64,000 nt of DNA from Pseudomonas panipatensis (GCF_900099785.1 NZ_FNDS01000002.1:248001-312000); one strand, 5' to 3'; shown: positions 21,664 to 31,406, counted from the stretch's first letter. Notes: generated by a model from the sequence alone, not told the origin. Made by a program: numbers and translations.

Positions 21664-22350
21664 TCAAGCCACCCGGCGTTTCTGCCGGACGATCTGGTAG
21701 CGCCGCCCGAGGTACCACACCGGGGCGCTGACGATGTGCACCAGGCGGGTGAAGGGGAACAGCACGAAGAGTGTCAAACCCAGCGCCACGTGCAGCTTGT
21801 AGACCAGCGCCACCGGGGCGATGGCCTCGGCGGCGGCCAGCGGCTGCAGGGTGACGACGGACTGCGCCCAGGCGCCCAGCAGCAGCATCACCGAGCCGTC
21901 CAGGTGGTCGGTCGAGGCGACGATGGTGGACAGGCCGAGGATCAGTTGCGCATAGAGCACCAGCAGGATCATCAGGTCCGAGGCATTGCCGCTGGCGCGC
22001 ACCCGCGGGTCGTTGAGGCGGCGCAGCAGCAGGCCGCTGAGGCCGATGAAGCAGAGCACGCCGAACAGGCCGCCGGAGACCATCGCCAGCAACTGCTTGT
22101 TTTCCGTGCTGATCAGCAGGTGATAGAGCGAGGGCGGGGTGAGCAGGCCGACGAAATGACCGGCGAGGATGAACAGCACGCCGACATGGAACAGGTTGCT
22201 GTACAGGCGCATGCCCTTGTGGCTGAGCATCTGGCTGGAGCCGGCCTTCCAGGTGTATTGCGCCAGGTCGAAACGCGCCCAACTGCCGACCAGGCAGATC
22301 AGCAAGGCGACGTAGGGATAGACGCCAAACATCAGTAGATCGATGGACAT
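21664..22350 (-). CDS. narI: Respiratory nitrate reductase gamma subunit NarI (cytochrome b)
   Basis: A 228-residue integral membrane di-heme cytochrome b with five hydrophobic segments. It anchors NarGH to the inner membrane and takes electrons from quinol. Heme-ligand histidines are visible in SNLFHVGVLFILAGHFVG and in VYKLHVALGLTLFVLFPFTRLVHIVSAP. ATG at 22350, 11 bases after narJ, gives MSIDLLMFGVYPYVALLICL, the standard NarI start. Last structural nar gene before moaA. Confidence 0.95.
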   Translation of the reverse strand: MSIDLLMFGVYPYVALLICLVGSWARFDLAQYTWKAGSSQMLSHKGMRLYSNLFHVGVLFILAGHFVGLLTPPSLYHLLISTENKQLLAMVSGGLFGVLCFIGLSGLLLRRLNDPRVRASGNASDLMILLVLYAQLILGLSTIVASTDHLDGSVMLLLGAWAQSVVTLQPLAAAEAIAPVALVYKLHVALGLTLFVLFPFTRLVHIVSAPVWYLGRRYQIVRQKRRVA

Positions 22351-22361
22351 GATCGGACTCC

Positions 22362-23093
22362 TCAGCGGGTGGCCCGCGGGTGCGTCTGCGGCACCGGCTG
22401 GGCGACCCATTGCAATGGTTGCTCGACGCCTGCGGGCTGGCGCCGGGGGCTTGCCGACGGGCAGCCGGCGGCGGGATCGGTGAAGCTCACCGGGGTTTCC
22501 TCCCAGGCGCGGTCGAGGGCTTCGAGGCTGTCGTCGACCGCCTCCTGCTGCGCCTGGTAGCACTGCCCGGCCAGCTCGGGAGCGACCCCGGCGAGCGCCA
22601 GCAAGGCCTCGAACGCCTGTGCGTAGAGGCTCTCGCGCTGCGCCAGGCGTTGCGCCAACAGGGCCAGGATGTGCGCCACTTCGACCAGCCCCTGGCGCGC
22701 CGCCTCGGCGTCGCCGAGGGCGAGGAACTCCAGGTACAGCGGCAGGTAGTCGGGCAGCTCGTTGGCATCGATGGCCAGGCCGGCGGCGCTGTAGCGTTCG
22801 AGCAGGTCGACCATGGCCTGGCCACGGTCGCGGGACTCGCCGTGGACGTGCTCGAAGAGCAGCAGCGACAGCGCGCGGCCGCGCTCGAAGAGGCTGTCGT
22901 AGCGCTCCTGGACGTCCAGCAGGTCGCCCTGGCAGAGCGCGTCGAGCAGCGCGGCGAGGCCGTCGCGGCGGGCTTCCGGCAACTCGGCGGTACGGATCAG
23001 CGCGTGCAGCGCCAGGCTTTCCGCGCGCACGTCCGGGCTCGGATAGTCGAGCAGCAGGGCGATCAGCTTGAGCACTCGGGATGGGCTGGGCAT
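22362..23093 (-). CDS. narJ: Nitrate reductase molybdenum cofactor assembly chaperone NarJ
   Basis: A 243-residue cytoplasmic chaperone of the TorD/NarJ family (VLKLIALLLDYPSPDVRAESLAL; DLLDVQERYDSLFERGRALSLLLFEHVHGESRDRGQAMV). The YDSLFERGRALSLLLFEHVHG segment is the family signature. It holds apo-NarGH competent for cofactor insertion and membrane attachment and is not part of the mature enzyme. Starts 5 bases after narH, at ATG 23093. The C-terminal 60 residues are proline-rich and variable. Confidence 0.93.
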   Translation of the reverse strand: MPSPSRVLKLIALLLDYPSPDVRAESLALHALIRTAELPEARRDGLAALLDALCQGDLLDVQERYDSLFERGRALSLLLFEHVHGESRDRGQAMVDLLERYSAAGLAIDANELPDYLPLYLEFLALGDAEAARQGLVEVAHILALLAQRLAQRESLYAQAFEALLALAGVAPELAGQCYQAQQEAVDDSLEALDRAWEETPVSFTDPAAGCPSASPRRQPAGVEQPLQWVAQPVPQTHPRATR

Positions 23094-23098
23094 GCGCG

Positions 23099-24634
23099 TC
23101 ACTCCTGTATCTGCACGGTCTGGATGATGTCGCGCTGGTCGCTGGGCTTGCCGCCGAACAGGTTCAGCGCGGAGTTGCCGGAGCAACCGTTGCCGAAGCT
23201 GAAGCCGCAGCCGGAACGCTCGGCGAAGGCATCCGAGAGGGCTTCCTCGCGGTGCGCGCTGGGGATGACGAAGCGATCCTCGTAGTTGGCGATGGCCAGG
23301 TAGCGGTACATCTCCTCGACCTGCGCCACGCTCAGGCCGACGCGTTGCAGCACCGCCAGATCCTCGCGCCCTTCCACCTGCTGGCAGCGCTTGTAGGCGC
23401 GCATCGCCAGCAGGCGCTTGAGCGCCAGCAGCACCGGCGCGGTGTCGCCGGCGCTGAGCAGGTTGGCCAGGTATTGCACGGGGATGCGCAGCGATTCGAC
23501 GTCGGGAATCATGCCGTCGCTGCCGATGTGCCCCTCGTGGGCGGCGTTCTGGATCGGCGACAGCGGCGGCACGTACCAGACCATCGGCAGGGTGCGGTAT
23601 TCCGGGTGCAGCGGCAGGGCCAGTTGCCAGTCCACCGCGAGCTTGTACACCGGCGACTTCTGCGCCGCCTCGATGACGCTGTCCGCCACGCCGTCCTTGC
23701 GCGCCTGGGCGATCACCGCCGGGTCGTGCGGGTCGAGGAAGATCTCCAGTTGCTTGCGGTAGAGGTCGCCCTCCTCCGCGCAACTGGCCACGTCGTGAAT
23801 GCGATCGGCGTCGTAGAGCAGCACGCCGAGGTAGCGGATGCGCCCGACGCAGGTCTCGGAACAGACCGTCGGCTGGCCGGCTTCGATGCGCGGGTAGCAG
23901 AAGATGCACTTCTCGGATTTGCCGCTCTTCCAGTTGAAGTAGATCTTTTTGTACGGGCAGCCGGAGATGCACATGCGCCAGCCCCGGCACTTGTCCTGGT
24001 CGATGAGGACGATGCCGTCTTCCTCGCGCTTGTAGATCGCGCCACTCGGGCAGGAGGCCACGCACGCCGGGTTCAGGCAGTGCTCGCAGAGGCGCGGCAG
24101 GTACATCATGAAGGTGTTTTCGTACTCACCGTAGACGTCCGCCTGGACCTGCTCGAAGTTCTTGTCCTGGCGGCGCTTGGCGAACTCGCCGCCGAGGATT
24201 TCCTCCCAGTTGGGGCCCCACTCGATCTTCTCCATGCGCTGCCCGCTGATCAGCGAGCGCGGCCGCGCCACCGGCTGGTGCGCGGCGCTCGGCGCGCTGT
24301 GCAGGTGCTGGTAGTCGAAGTCGAAGGGTTCGTAGTAGTCGTCGATCGACGGCAGGTCGGGGTTGGCGAACAGGTTGCCGAGCACCCGCAGCTTGCCGCC
24401 GATGCGCGGGCGGATGTCGCCGGCCGGCGTGCGGACCCAGCCGCCCTTCCATTTGTCCTGGTCTTCCCAGGCCTTCGGGTAGCCGATGCCGGGTTTGCTT
24501 TCGACGTTGTTGAACCAGGCGTATTCCACGCCTTCGCGGCTGGTCCAGACGTTCTTGCAGGTGATCGAGCAGGTGTGGCAACCGATGCATTTGTCGAGGT
24601 TCAGCACCATGCCGACTTGCGAACGAATTTTCAT
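23099..24634 (-). CDS. narH: Respiratory nitrate reductase beta subunit NarH (Fe-S)
   Basis: A 511-residue electron-transfer subunit with four cysteine groups: CIGCHTCSITC near the N-terminus (residues 16-26), CEHCLNPACVASCPSG, CRGWRMCISGCPYKK (the tryptophan replacing one cysteine marks the [3Fe-4S] cluster), and CIFCYPRIEAGQPTVCSETC. It passes electrons from NarI hemes to NarG. ATG at 24634 gives MKIRSQVGMVLNLDKCIGC, as in the family, 11 bases downstream of the narG stop. Confidence 0.96.
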   Translation of the reverse strand: MKIRSQVGMVLNLDKCIGCHTCSITCKNVWTSREGVEYAWFNNVESKPGIGYPKAWEDQDKWKGGWVRTPAGDIRPRIGGKLRVLGNLFANPDLPSIDDYYEPFDFDYQHLHSAPSAAHQPVARPRSLISGQRMEKIEWGPNWEEILGGEFAKRRQDKNFEQVQADVYGEYENTFMMYLPRLCEHCLNPACVASCPSGAIYKREEDGIVLIDQDKCRGWRMCISGCPYKKIYFNWKSGKSEKCIFCYPRIEAGQPTVCSETCVGRIRYLGVLLYDADRIHDVASCAEEGDLYRKQLEIFLDPHDPAVIAQARKDGVADSVIEAAQKSPVYKLAVDWQLALPLHPEYRTLPMVWYVPPLSPIQNAAHEGHIGSDGMIPDVESLRIPVQYLANLLSAGDTAPVLLALKRLLAMRAYKRCQQVEGREDLAVLQRVGLSVAQVEEMYRYLAIANYEDRFVIPSAHREEALSDAFAERSGCGFSFGNGCSGNSALNLFGGKPSDQRDIIQTVQIQE

Positions 24635-24645
24635 GGCGTCTCTCC

Positions 24646-27600
24646 TCAAATGTCCTGGGGCAGCGGGCGCGGCAGGGCGTCGCCGCCCAGGCCGCCATGC
24701 AGCGGTTCGTCGAGCCAGTCGACGCGGGCCATCTTGCGCACCACGACGAATTCGTCGCGGTTGCAGCCGACCGTGCCGTAGTAGTTGAAGCCCCACGCCT
24801 GCTGGGCGTAGCCGCCGATCATGTGGGTCGGCTTGAGGACCACGCGGGTCACCGAGTTGTGGTGGCCGCCACGGGTCTGCGTGGTCTCGCTGCCGGGCAC
24901 GTTCACGATGCGCTCCTGGGCGTGGTACATCATCACCATGCCGTCCTTCACCCGCTGGCTGACCACCGCGCGGCAGGTGGCGGCGCCGTTGGCGTTGAAC
25001 ACCTCGACCCAGTCGTTGTCGACGATCCCGGCACGCGCCGCGTCGTGCTCGCTGAGCCAGATGATCGGGCCGCCGCGCGACAGGGTGAGCATCAGCAGGT
25101 TGTCGCTGTAGGTGGAGTGGATGCCCCACTTCTGGTGCGGGGTGATCCAGTTGAGGACGATCTCGCGGTTACCGTTGGGCCGCTTGTTCAGCAGGCTCTC
25201 GGTGGTGCGCGTATCGACCGGCGGCCGGTAGCTGACGAAGCCTTCGCCGAAGGCCTGCATCCACGGGTGGTCCTGGTAGAACTGCTGGCGGCCGGTGAGG
25301 GTGCGCCAGGGGATCAGTTCGTGGACGTTGGTGTAGCCGGCGTTGTAGCTGACGTGTTCGTCTTCCAGGCCGGACCAGGTCGGGCTGGAGATGATCTTGC
25401 GCGGCTGCGCCTGCAGGTCGCGGAAGCGGATTTTCTCGTCTTGCTTGGGCAACGCCAGGTGCGCGTGCTCGCGCCCGGTGATCGTCGACAGCGCCTGCCA
25501 GGCCTTCACCGCCACCTGGCCATTGGTTTCCGGGGCCAGCGAGAGAATCACCTCGGCGGCGTCGATGGCCGTTTCGATGCGCGGGCGGCCCTGGCTGACG
25601 CCCGGCTCGGCGACGCGCTGGTTGAGGTCGCCGAGCAGCGTCACTTCCTTCTCGGTGTTCCAGCCGATGCCCTTGCCGCCGTTGCCCAGGGTGTCCAGCA
25701 GCGGGCCGAGGGCGGTGAACTTCTTGTACAGGTTCGGGTAGTCGCGCTGCACCAGGTGCAGGCTGGGCATGCTCTTGCCCGGCAACGGCGCGCAGTCGCC
25801 GGCCTTCCAGTCGCCGCCGCCGTAGGGTTGCGCCAGTTCGCCGGGGGTGTCGTGCAACAGCGGCAGGGTGACCAGGTCCTGCTCCACGCCGAGGTGGCCG
25901 ACGGCGACGGCGGAGAAGCGCTTGGCGATGGCCTTGTAGATCTCCCAGTCGCTCTTCGCTTCCCAGGCCGGGTCGGTGGCCGCCGACAGCGGGTGGATGA
26001 AGGGGTGCATGTCGGAGGTGTTGAGGTCGTCCTTCTCGTACCAGGTGGCGGTGGGCAGGACGATGTCCGAGTAGACGCAGGTGGAGGACATGCGGAAGTC
26101 CAGGGTGGTGACCAGATCGAGCTTGCCCTCGGCGCCCTGCTCCACCCAGTCGACCTCGTGCGGGCGCGGGCCGCCGGCCTTGCCGAGGTCGTCGTTCATC
26201 ACCCCGTTCTTCGCACCGAGCAGGTACTTGAGCATGTACTCGTGGCCCTTACCCGAGCTGCCAAGCAGGTTGGAGCGCCAGACGAACAGGTTGCGCGGGA
26301 AGTTCTGCGGGCTGTCCGGCGCCTCGCTGGCGAAGCGCAGGCGGCCGTCCTTCAGCTCGCGGACCACGTAGTCCTGCACCGACAACCCGGCCTTCTCGGC
26401 GGCGGCGGCGAGGCGCAGCGGATTGCGGTCCAGTTGCGGCGCCGACGGCAGCCAGCCCATGCGCTCGGCGCGGACGTTGTAGTCCAGCGCGTGCTCGGGG
26501 AACTGCCTGGGGTCGGCCAGCGGCGACAGCACCTCATGCATCGAGAGCTTTTCGTGGCGCCACTGCGAGCTGTGCAGGTAGAAGAAGCTGGTGCCGTTCA
26601 TCTGCCGTGGCGGACGGCTCCAGTCGAGGGCGAAGGCCAGCGGCGCCCAGCCGGTCTGCGGACGCAGCTTTTCCTGGCCGACGTAGTGCGCCCAGCCGCC
26701 GCCGCTCTGGCCGACGCAACCGCACATCATCAGCATGTTGATGACCGCGCGGTAGTTCATGTCCATGTGGTACCAGTGGTTCATCGCCGCGCCGATGATC
26801 ACCATGGCCTTGCCCTGGGTCTTGTGCGCGCTGTCGGCGAACTCGCGGGCCACCTGGATCGCCCGCGCCGCCGGCACGCCGGTGATGCGCGCCTGCCAGG
26901 CCGGGGTGTAGGGCACCTCGGCGTCGTCGAAGGAGCTGGCCACGTTGCCGCCGCCGAGGCCGCGATCGAGGCTGTAGTTGGCCATCTGCAGGTCGTAGAC
27001 GGTGGCCACGCGCAGGCGCTGGCCGTCGGCCCCGGCGATCTCGCGGAAGGGCACGCGGCGCAGCAGCACGGCGTCGTTGTCCACCCCCGGGAAGTGCGGA
27101 TGCGCCTGCCCGGCGAAGTACGGGAAGGCCACCTCGCAGGCGTGCTCCGGACCGTCGATCAGCGACAGCCGCAAGCGCGTCTCGCGGCCCTCGCCGCCTT
27201 CGCGCTGGGCGATGTTCCACTTGCCCGCCTCGCCCCAGCGGTAGCCGATGGCGCCGGTCGGCGAGACCAGTTCGTCGTTGGCCTCATCGATGGCGATGGT
27301 CTTCCACTGCGGGTTGTTGTCCTGGCCGAGGTTGCTGTCGAGGTCGGCGGCGCGCAGGTAACGGGTCGGTTTCCAGGCTCCGTTGGCGTAGTCTTCCAGC
27401 AACACCAGCATGGGCATGTCGGTGTACTGCCGGCAGTAATCGACGAAGTAGGCGCTGGGCCGTTCGAGGTGGAATTCCTTGAGGATCACATGGCCGAAAG
27501 CCATGCCAAGGGCGGCGTCGGTGCCCTGCTTGGGGTTGAGCCAGAGGTCGGTGAGCTTGGCCACCTCGGCGTAGTCCGGGGTGATGGCGACGGTCTTGGT

Positions 27601-28425
27601 GCCCTTGTAACGCACCTCGGTGAAGAAGTGCGCGTCGGGGGTCCGCGTCTGCGGCACGTTGGAGCCCCAGGCGATGATGTAGCTGGCGTTGTACCAGTCG
27701 GCCGACTCCGGCACGTCGGTCTGCTCGCCCCACACTTGTGGTGACGCGGGAGGAAGGTCGCAGTACCAGTCGTAGAAGCTCAGGCACACGCCGCCGAGCA
27801 GCGACAGGTAACGCGCGCCGGCGGCGTAGCTGACCATGGACATGGCCGGGATCGGCGAGAAGCCGATGATGCGGTCCGGACCGAAGGTCTTGGCGGTGTA
27901 GACGTTGGCCGCGGCGATGATCTCGGTGACCTCGTCCCAACTGGAACGGACGAAGCCGCCGAGGCCGCGCTGGCTCTTGTAGCTGTGCGCCTTGTCGGCG
28001 TCCTCGACGATGCTCGCCCAGGCGTCCACCGGGTCGCCGTGCTCGGCGCGCGCCGCGCGCCAGAGCTTGAGCAGGGCCTTGCGCACCTTCGGGTACTTCA
28101 GCCGGTTGGCGCTGTACAGATACCAGGAATAGCTGGCCCCGCGCGGGCAGCCACGCGGCTCGTGGTTGGGCAGGTCGGCGCGGGTGCGCGGGTAGTCGGT
28201 CTGCTGGGTTTCCCAGGTGATCAGGCCGTTCTTCACGTAGATCTTCCAGGAACAGGAGCCGGTGCAGTTCACCCCGTGGGTGGAACGCACGATCTTGTCG
28301 TGCTGCCAGCGCTGGCGGTAGCCGTTTTCCCAGGCGCGGCTCTCGTTGGTGACCTCGCCATGGCCATCGGCGAATTCGCCCTGCTTCTTCTTGAAGAACT
28401 GCAGGCGGTCGAGCAGGTAACTCAT
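24646..28425 (-). CDS. narG: Respiratory nitrate reductase alpha subunit NarG (Mo-bisMGD)
   Basis: A 1259-residue catalytic subunit. The N-terminal HGVNCTGSCSWKIYVK supplies the His/Cys ligands of the FS0 cluster. The molybdenum-liganding aspartate region is YDWYCDLPPASPQVWGEQTD. C-terminal EIVLNWITPHQKWGIHSTYSDN belongs to the pterin-binding domain. There is no Tat signal and the enzyme faces the cytoplasm. I chose ATG 28425 (MSYLLDRLQFFKKK), preceded by GAGGAGAG, over an upstream in-frame start. It reduces nitrate to nitrite during anaerobic respiration and is the heart of the operon. Confidence 0.96.
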   Translation of the reverse strand: MSYLLDRLQFFKKKQGEFADGHGEVTNESRAWENGYRQRWQHDKIVRSTHGVNCTGSCSWKIYVKNGLITWETQQTDYPRTRADLPNHEPRGCPRGASYSWYLYSANRLKYPKVRKALLKLWRAARAEHGDPVDAWASIVEDADKAHSYKSQRGLGGFVRSSWDEVTEIIAAANVYTAKTFGPDRIIGFSPIPAMSMVSYAAGARYLSLLGGVCLSFYDWYCDLPPASPQVWGEQTDVPESADWYNASYIIAWGSNVPQTRTPDAHFFTEVRYKGTKTVAITPDYAEVAKLTDLWLNPKQGTDAALGMAFGHVILKEFHLERPSAYFVDYCRQYTDMPMLVLLEDYANGAWKPTRYLRAADLDSNLGQDNNPQWKTIAIDEANDELVSPTGAIGYRWGEAGKWNIAQREGGEGRETRLRLSLIDGPEHACEVAFPYFAGQAHPHFPGVDNDAVLLRRVPFREIAGADGQRLRVATVYDLQMANYSLDRGLGGGNVASSFDDAEVPYTPAWQARITGVPAARAIQVAREFADSAHKTQGKAMVIIGAAMNHWYHMDMNYRAVINMLMMCGCVGQSGGGWAHYVGQEKLRPQTGWAPLAFALDWSRPPRQMNGTSFFYLHSSQWRHEKLSMHEVLSPLADPRQFPEHALDYNVRAERMGWLPSAPQLDRNPLRLAAAAEKAGLSVQDYVVRELKDGRLRFASEAPDSPQNFPRNLFVWRSNLLGSSGKGHEYMLKYLLGAKNGVMNDDLGKAGGPRPHEVDWVEQGAEGKLDLVTTLDFRMSSTCVYSDIVLPTATWYEKDDLNTSDMHPFIHPLSAATDPAWEAKSDWEIYKAIAKRFSAVAVGHLGVEQDLVTLPLLHDTPGELAQPYGGGDWKAGDCAPLPGKSMPSLHLVQRDYPNLYKKFTALGPLLDTLGNGGKGIGWNTEKEVTLLGDLNQRVAEPGVSQGRPRIETAIDAAEVILSLAPETNGQVAVKAWQALSTITGREHAHLALPKQDEKIRFRDLQAQPRKIISSPTWSGLEDEHVSYNAGYTNVHELIPWRTLTGRQQFYQDHPWMQAFGEGFVSYRPPVDTRTTESLLNKRPNGNREIVLNWITPHQKWGIHSTYSDNLLMLTLSRGGPIIWLSEHDAARAGIVDNDWVEVFNANGAATCRAVVSQRVKDGMVMMYHAQERIVNVPGSETTQTRGGHHNSVTRVVLKPTHMIGGYAQQAWGFNYYGTVGCNRDEFVVVRKMARVDWLDEPLHGGLGGDALPRPLPQDI

Positions 28426-28515
28426 GGGTCTCTCCTCACCCGGCCGCGGCCGGGCGTTCAAACGCTGATCGGGCGCAGTGGGGCGGACGGCGCCAGGCGT
28501 CGTCCGCCGACGGAA

Positions 28516-29922
28516 TCAACAGGGGCTTTCCGCGCCCTTGCGCGCGTACCACCACCAGGTCACGACGATGCAGCTCAGGTAATAGGCGATGAACACGTAG
28601 AGGGCGCCCTCGGCGCTGCCGGTCATGGCCAGCGAGGTGCCGAACGCCTTGGGAATGAAGAAGCCGCCGAAGGCGCCGACCGCCGCCGAGAAGCCGATCA
28701 CCGCCGCCGACTCCATGCTGGCGTGGCGCGCCGCGCCGGCTTCATCGACCAGGCCGCGGCGCAGGCGGGCGGCCCACTGGTTGCGGAAGATCACCGGGAT
28801 CATGCGGAAGGTGGAGCCGTTGCCGATGCCGGCGAAGAAGAACAAGGCGATGAAGGCACCGAGGAAGCCGAAGAAGCTGCCCTGGCCATTGCCGCCGGGC
28901 AGGAAGGCGATCACCGCCAGCACCCCGGCGACCATGGCCACGTAGTTCCACAGGGTGATGCGCGCGCCGCCGAACTTGTCCGACAGCCAGCCGCCGAGCG
29001 GCCGGCTGAGGGCGCCCACCAGCGGTCCGAGGAAGGCGTACTGCAGCGGGTTGATGTCGGGGAACTGGGTCTTGCTGAGCATGGCGAAGCCGGCCGAGAA
29101 GCCGATGAAGGAACCGAAGGTGGCCACGTAGAGCAGGCACATCAGCCAGTTGTGCTTGCGCGTGAAGATCACCGACTGCTCGCGGAACGAGGCTTTGGCG
29201 TCGGCGATGTCGTGCATGCCGAACCAGGCCAGCAACGACACCACGGCGATGAAGGGCACCCAGATCCAGCCGGCGTTCTGCAACCACAGTTGGCTGCCGT
29301 CGGCGAGCTGCTCGGGAGCGCCGCCGAACGGGCCGAACAGGCCGGCGGTGACCGCCAGCGGTACGGCGAACTGCATCACCGAGACGCCGAGGTTGCCGAG
29401 CCCGGCGTTGAGGCCGAGGGCGGTGCCCTGCTGGCTCTTCGGGTAGAAGAAGCTGATGTTCGACATGCTCGAGGCGAAGTTGCCGCCGCCGAAACCACAC
29501 AGCAGGGCGATGCAGGCGAACACCCAGTATGGCGTGTCCGGGTTCTGCACGGCGAAGCCCAGCCACAGGCAGGGAATCAGCAGCGAGGCGGTGGACAGCG
29601 CGGTCCAGCGGCGGCCGCCGACGATCGGCACCATGAACGAGTAGAACACCCGCAGGGTCGCGCCGGAGATCGACGGCAGCGCGGCGAGCAGGAACAGCTG
29701 GTCGTTGCTGAAGCTGAAGCCGACGCTGTTCAGGCGCACGGTGACGGTGCTCCAGACCATCCACACGGAGAACGCCAGGAGCAGCGCCGGAATGGATATC
29801 CACAGGTTGCGGCTGGCGATGCGCTTGCCGCTGTGCGCCCAGAACGCCGGGTCTTCCGGGCGCCAGTCGAGCAGCAAGGGCCCGCGGTTGGCGTTTTCTG
29901 GCAGGTTGACGATCGTGCCCAT
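28516..29922 (-). CDS. narK2: Nitrate/nitrite transporter NarK2
   Basis: A 468-residue major facilitator protein with 12 predicted transmembrane segments. The nitrate signature, FGGGNFASSMSNISFFYPKSQQGTALGLNAGLGNLG, is clear, and arginines of the substrate site lie in the TM2 region (ATLRVFYSF) and in TM8 (SRPLGGWLSDKFGG). The roughly 50-residue N-terminal extension before TM1 is typical of the NarK2 (nitrate/nitrite antiport) type. It lies 12 bases after narK1 and 90 bases before narG, in one operon. Confidence 0.92.
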   Translation of the reverse strand: MGTIVNLPENANRGPLLLDWRPEDPAFWAHSGKRIASRNLWISIPALLLAFSVWMVWSTVTVRLNSVGFSFSNDQLFLLAALPSISGATLRVFYSFMVPIVGGRRWTALSTASLLIPCLWLGFAVQNPDTPYWVFACIALLCGFGGGNFASSMSNISFFYPKSQQGTALGLNAGLGNLGVSVMQFAVPLAVTAGLFGPFGGAPEQLADGSQLWLQNAGWIWVPFIAVVSLLAWFGMHDIADAKASFREQSVIFTRKHNWLMCLLYVATFGSFIGFSAGFAMLSKTQFPDINPLQYAFLGPLVGALSRPLGGWLSDKFGGARITLWNYVAMVAGVLAVIAFLPGGNGQGSFFGFLGAFIALFFFAGIGNGSTFRMIPVIFRNQWAARLRRGLVDEAGAARHASMESAAVIGFSAAVGAFGGFFIPKAFGTSLAMTGSAEGALYVFIAYYLSCIVVTWWWYARKGAESPC

Positions 29923-29934
29923 GACGGGACTCCC

Positions 29935-31233
29935 TCAGTGATGAGCGGAAAGGGTGGGGGACAGGTCGACATCGGCGACCGAGGCCTGGCCGTCGATGCG
30001 CCGTTGCTGCTTGATCGCGTAGTGCATCCAGACCATGCAGACCACGGTCAGGCCGAACAGCAACATGAAGCAGGAGGAGCGCACGCCGATGCGGTCGGCG
30101 GCGTAGCCGAAGAGGATCGGCAGGCAGAAGCCGCCGAGGCCGCCGATGACACCGACCATGCCGCCGACGGTGCCCATGTTGCGTGGGTAGTAGTCGTGGA
30201 TGATCCGGTACACGCTGGCCTTGCCGAAGCCCTGGGCGATGCCGACGACGAACACCAGGAAGGTGAACAGCCAGACGTTCAGGGCGATGCCCAGGCTGAG
30301 ATCGCCCTGGATGCCGTGGATGGTCATGGTGGTCGGCGGGTACGACAGGCAGAACAGGCACACCAGGCACACCCAGAACACGCCCCAGTTCACCGCGCGG
30401 GCGCCGTAGCGATCGCTGAACCAGCCGCCAAGGGCGCGGATCAGGCCGGACGGCAGGGTGAACAGCATGGTGATGAAGGAGGCGGTCTTCAGGTCCAGGC
30501 CGTACTCGGCGATGTAGTACTTGGGCAGCCACAGGGCCAGGGCGACGAAGCCGCCGAAGACGAAGAAGTAGTACAGGCCGAAGCGCCACACGCGCAGCTC
30601 GGCCAGCGGCGCCAGTTGCTGCGCCAGGCTCGGCCGCGCGGCCCGCGGCGCGTCGGCGTCGCGGGCGTGGGCCGGGTCGGTCCAGGTGCAGCACCAGAAC
30701 AGCAGGGCGGTGACCAGCATGGCCAGCGAGTAGACCTGCGGCACCATGCGCCAGCCGAAGGCGACCACGATCAGCGGCGCCACCAGGTTGGTGATCGCCG
30801 CACCGGCGTTGCCGGCGCCGAAGATGCCCATGGCGGTGCCCTGGCGTTCCTTCTCGAACCAGGCCGAGGTGTAGGCGATGCCCACCGCGAAGGAGCCGCC
30901 GGCCAGGCCGACGAACAGCCCCAGGACCAGGTACTGCCAGTACTGCTGGGCGAAGGCCAGGCCGTAGATCGGAATGGCCACCAGCAGCATGTGGATGAAG
31001 AACACGATGCGCCCGCCGAAGCGGTCGCTGAGCAGACCCAGCGGCAGGCGCACCAGCGAGCCGGTGAGGATCGGCAGCGCCACCAGCAGGCCGAACTGCG
31101 CCTCGCTCAGGCCCAGCTCCGCCTTGATGCGGATACCGATGATGGAAAACATCGTCCAGACGGCGAAATTCACCGCGAACGACAAGGTACTCATACCCAG
31201 TACCACGTATTGCTTGTGCCGATTCGATCGCAT
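29935..31233 (-). CDS. narK1: Nitrate transporter NarK1
   Basis: A 432-residue major facilitator protein with 12 predicted membrane segments, of the NarK1 (proton-linked nitrate uptake) type. The substrate arginine region is LTGSLVRLPLGLLSDRFGG, and a nitrate-signature-like stretch is AWFEKERQGTAMGIFGAGNAGAAITN. First gene of the narK1K2GHJI-moaA operon. In P. aeruginosa NarK1 and NarK2 together allow nitrate entry for respiration. The start at 31233 leaves a leader of roughly 27 bases behind the ANR-controlled promoter. Confidence 0.92.
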   Translation of the reverse strand: MRSNRHKQYVVLGMSTLSFAVNFAVWTMFSIIGIRIKAELGLSEAQFGLLVALPILTGSLVRLPLGLLSDRFGGRIVFFIHMLLVAIPIYGLAFAQQYWQYLVLGLFVGLAGGSFAVGIAYTSAWFEKERQGTAMGIFGAGNAGAAITNLVAPLIVVAFGWRMVPQVYSLAMLVTALLFWCCTWTDPAHARDADAPRAARPSLAQQLAPLAELRVWRFGLYYFFVFGGFVALALWLPKYYIAEYGLDLKTASFITMLFTLPSGLIRALGGWFSDRYGARAVNWGVFWVCLVCLFCLSYPPTTMTIHGIQGDLSLGIALNVWLFTFLVFVVGIAQGFGKASVYRIIHDYYPRNMGTVGGMVGVIGGLGGFCLPILFGYAADRIGVRSSCFMLLFGLTVVCMVWMHYAIKQQRRIDGQASVADVDLSPTLSAHH

Positions 31234-31294
31234 GGCGCCCTCCCCTCTCTGGCCACCGTTGCCGGCACCCTAGGCAGGGCAACCCACCGCGCAT

Positions 31295-31308
31295 TTGATG
31301 GGCGTCAA
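31295..31308 (-). promoter_or_regulatory. ANR/FNR-type box of the narK1 promoter
   Basis: TTGAT-GGGC-GTCAA matches the ANR consensus TTGAT-N4-ATCAA with one mismatch. Its centre is 68 bases upstream of the narK1 start codon, which would put a class II transcription start about 27 bases before the ATG. ANR control of this operon under low oxygen is established in P. aeruginosa. Confidence 0.8.
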
Positions 31309-31345
31309 TGAAGCCGAAGCCCCGGCGTGTCCTCATGCGCCGCGC

Positions 31346-31361
31346 TACCTCTTCCGAGGTA
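31346..31361. promoter_or_regulatory. NarL 7-2-7 binding site between narK1 and narX
   Basis: TACCTCT-TC-CGAGGTA is an inverted pair of NarL heptamers (TACYYMT) with 2-base spacing and one mismatch. It lies upstream of the ANR box as seen from narK1, and 46 bases before the narX start. Nitrate-activated NarL would act from here on narK1 and possibly on narXL itself. Confidence 0.7.
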
Positions 31362-31406
31362 CACCCGAGCTGAATAGACAACTCATTGTTTTAAAAGGGT
31401 TTAGTG

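Noticed and set aside
23081-31311. Long + strand open frames across narHGK
   Set aside because: Antisense shadows of the nar genes, which show all expected cofactor and transport motifs on the minus strand.
28742-31381. Minus-strand frame of 879 residues spanning narK1 and narK2
   Set aside because: It is a different reading frame of the same strand, rich in Arg, Pro, His and Ala, and conflicts with two intact 12-segment transporters.
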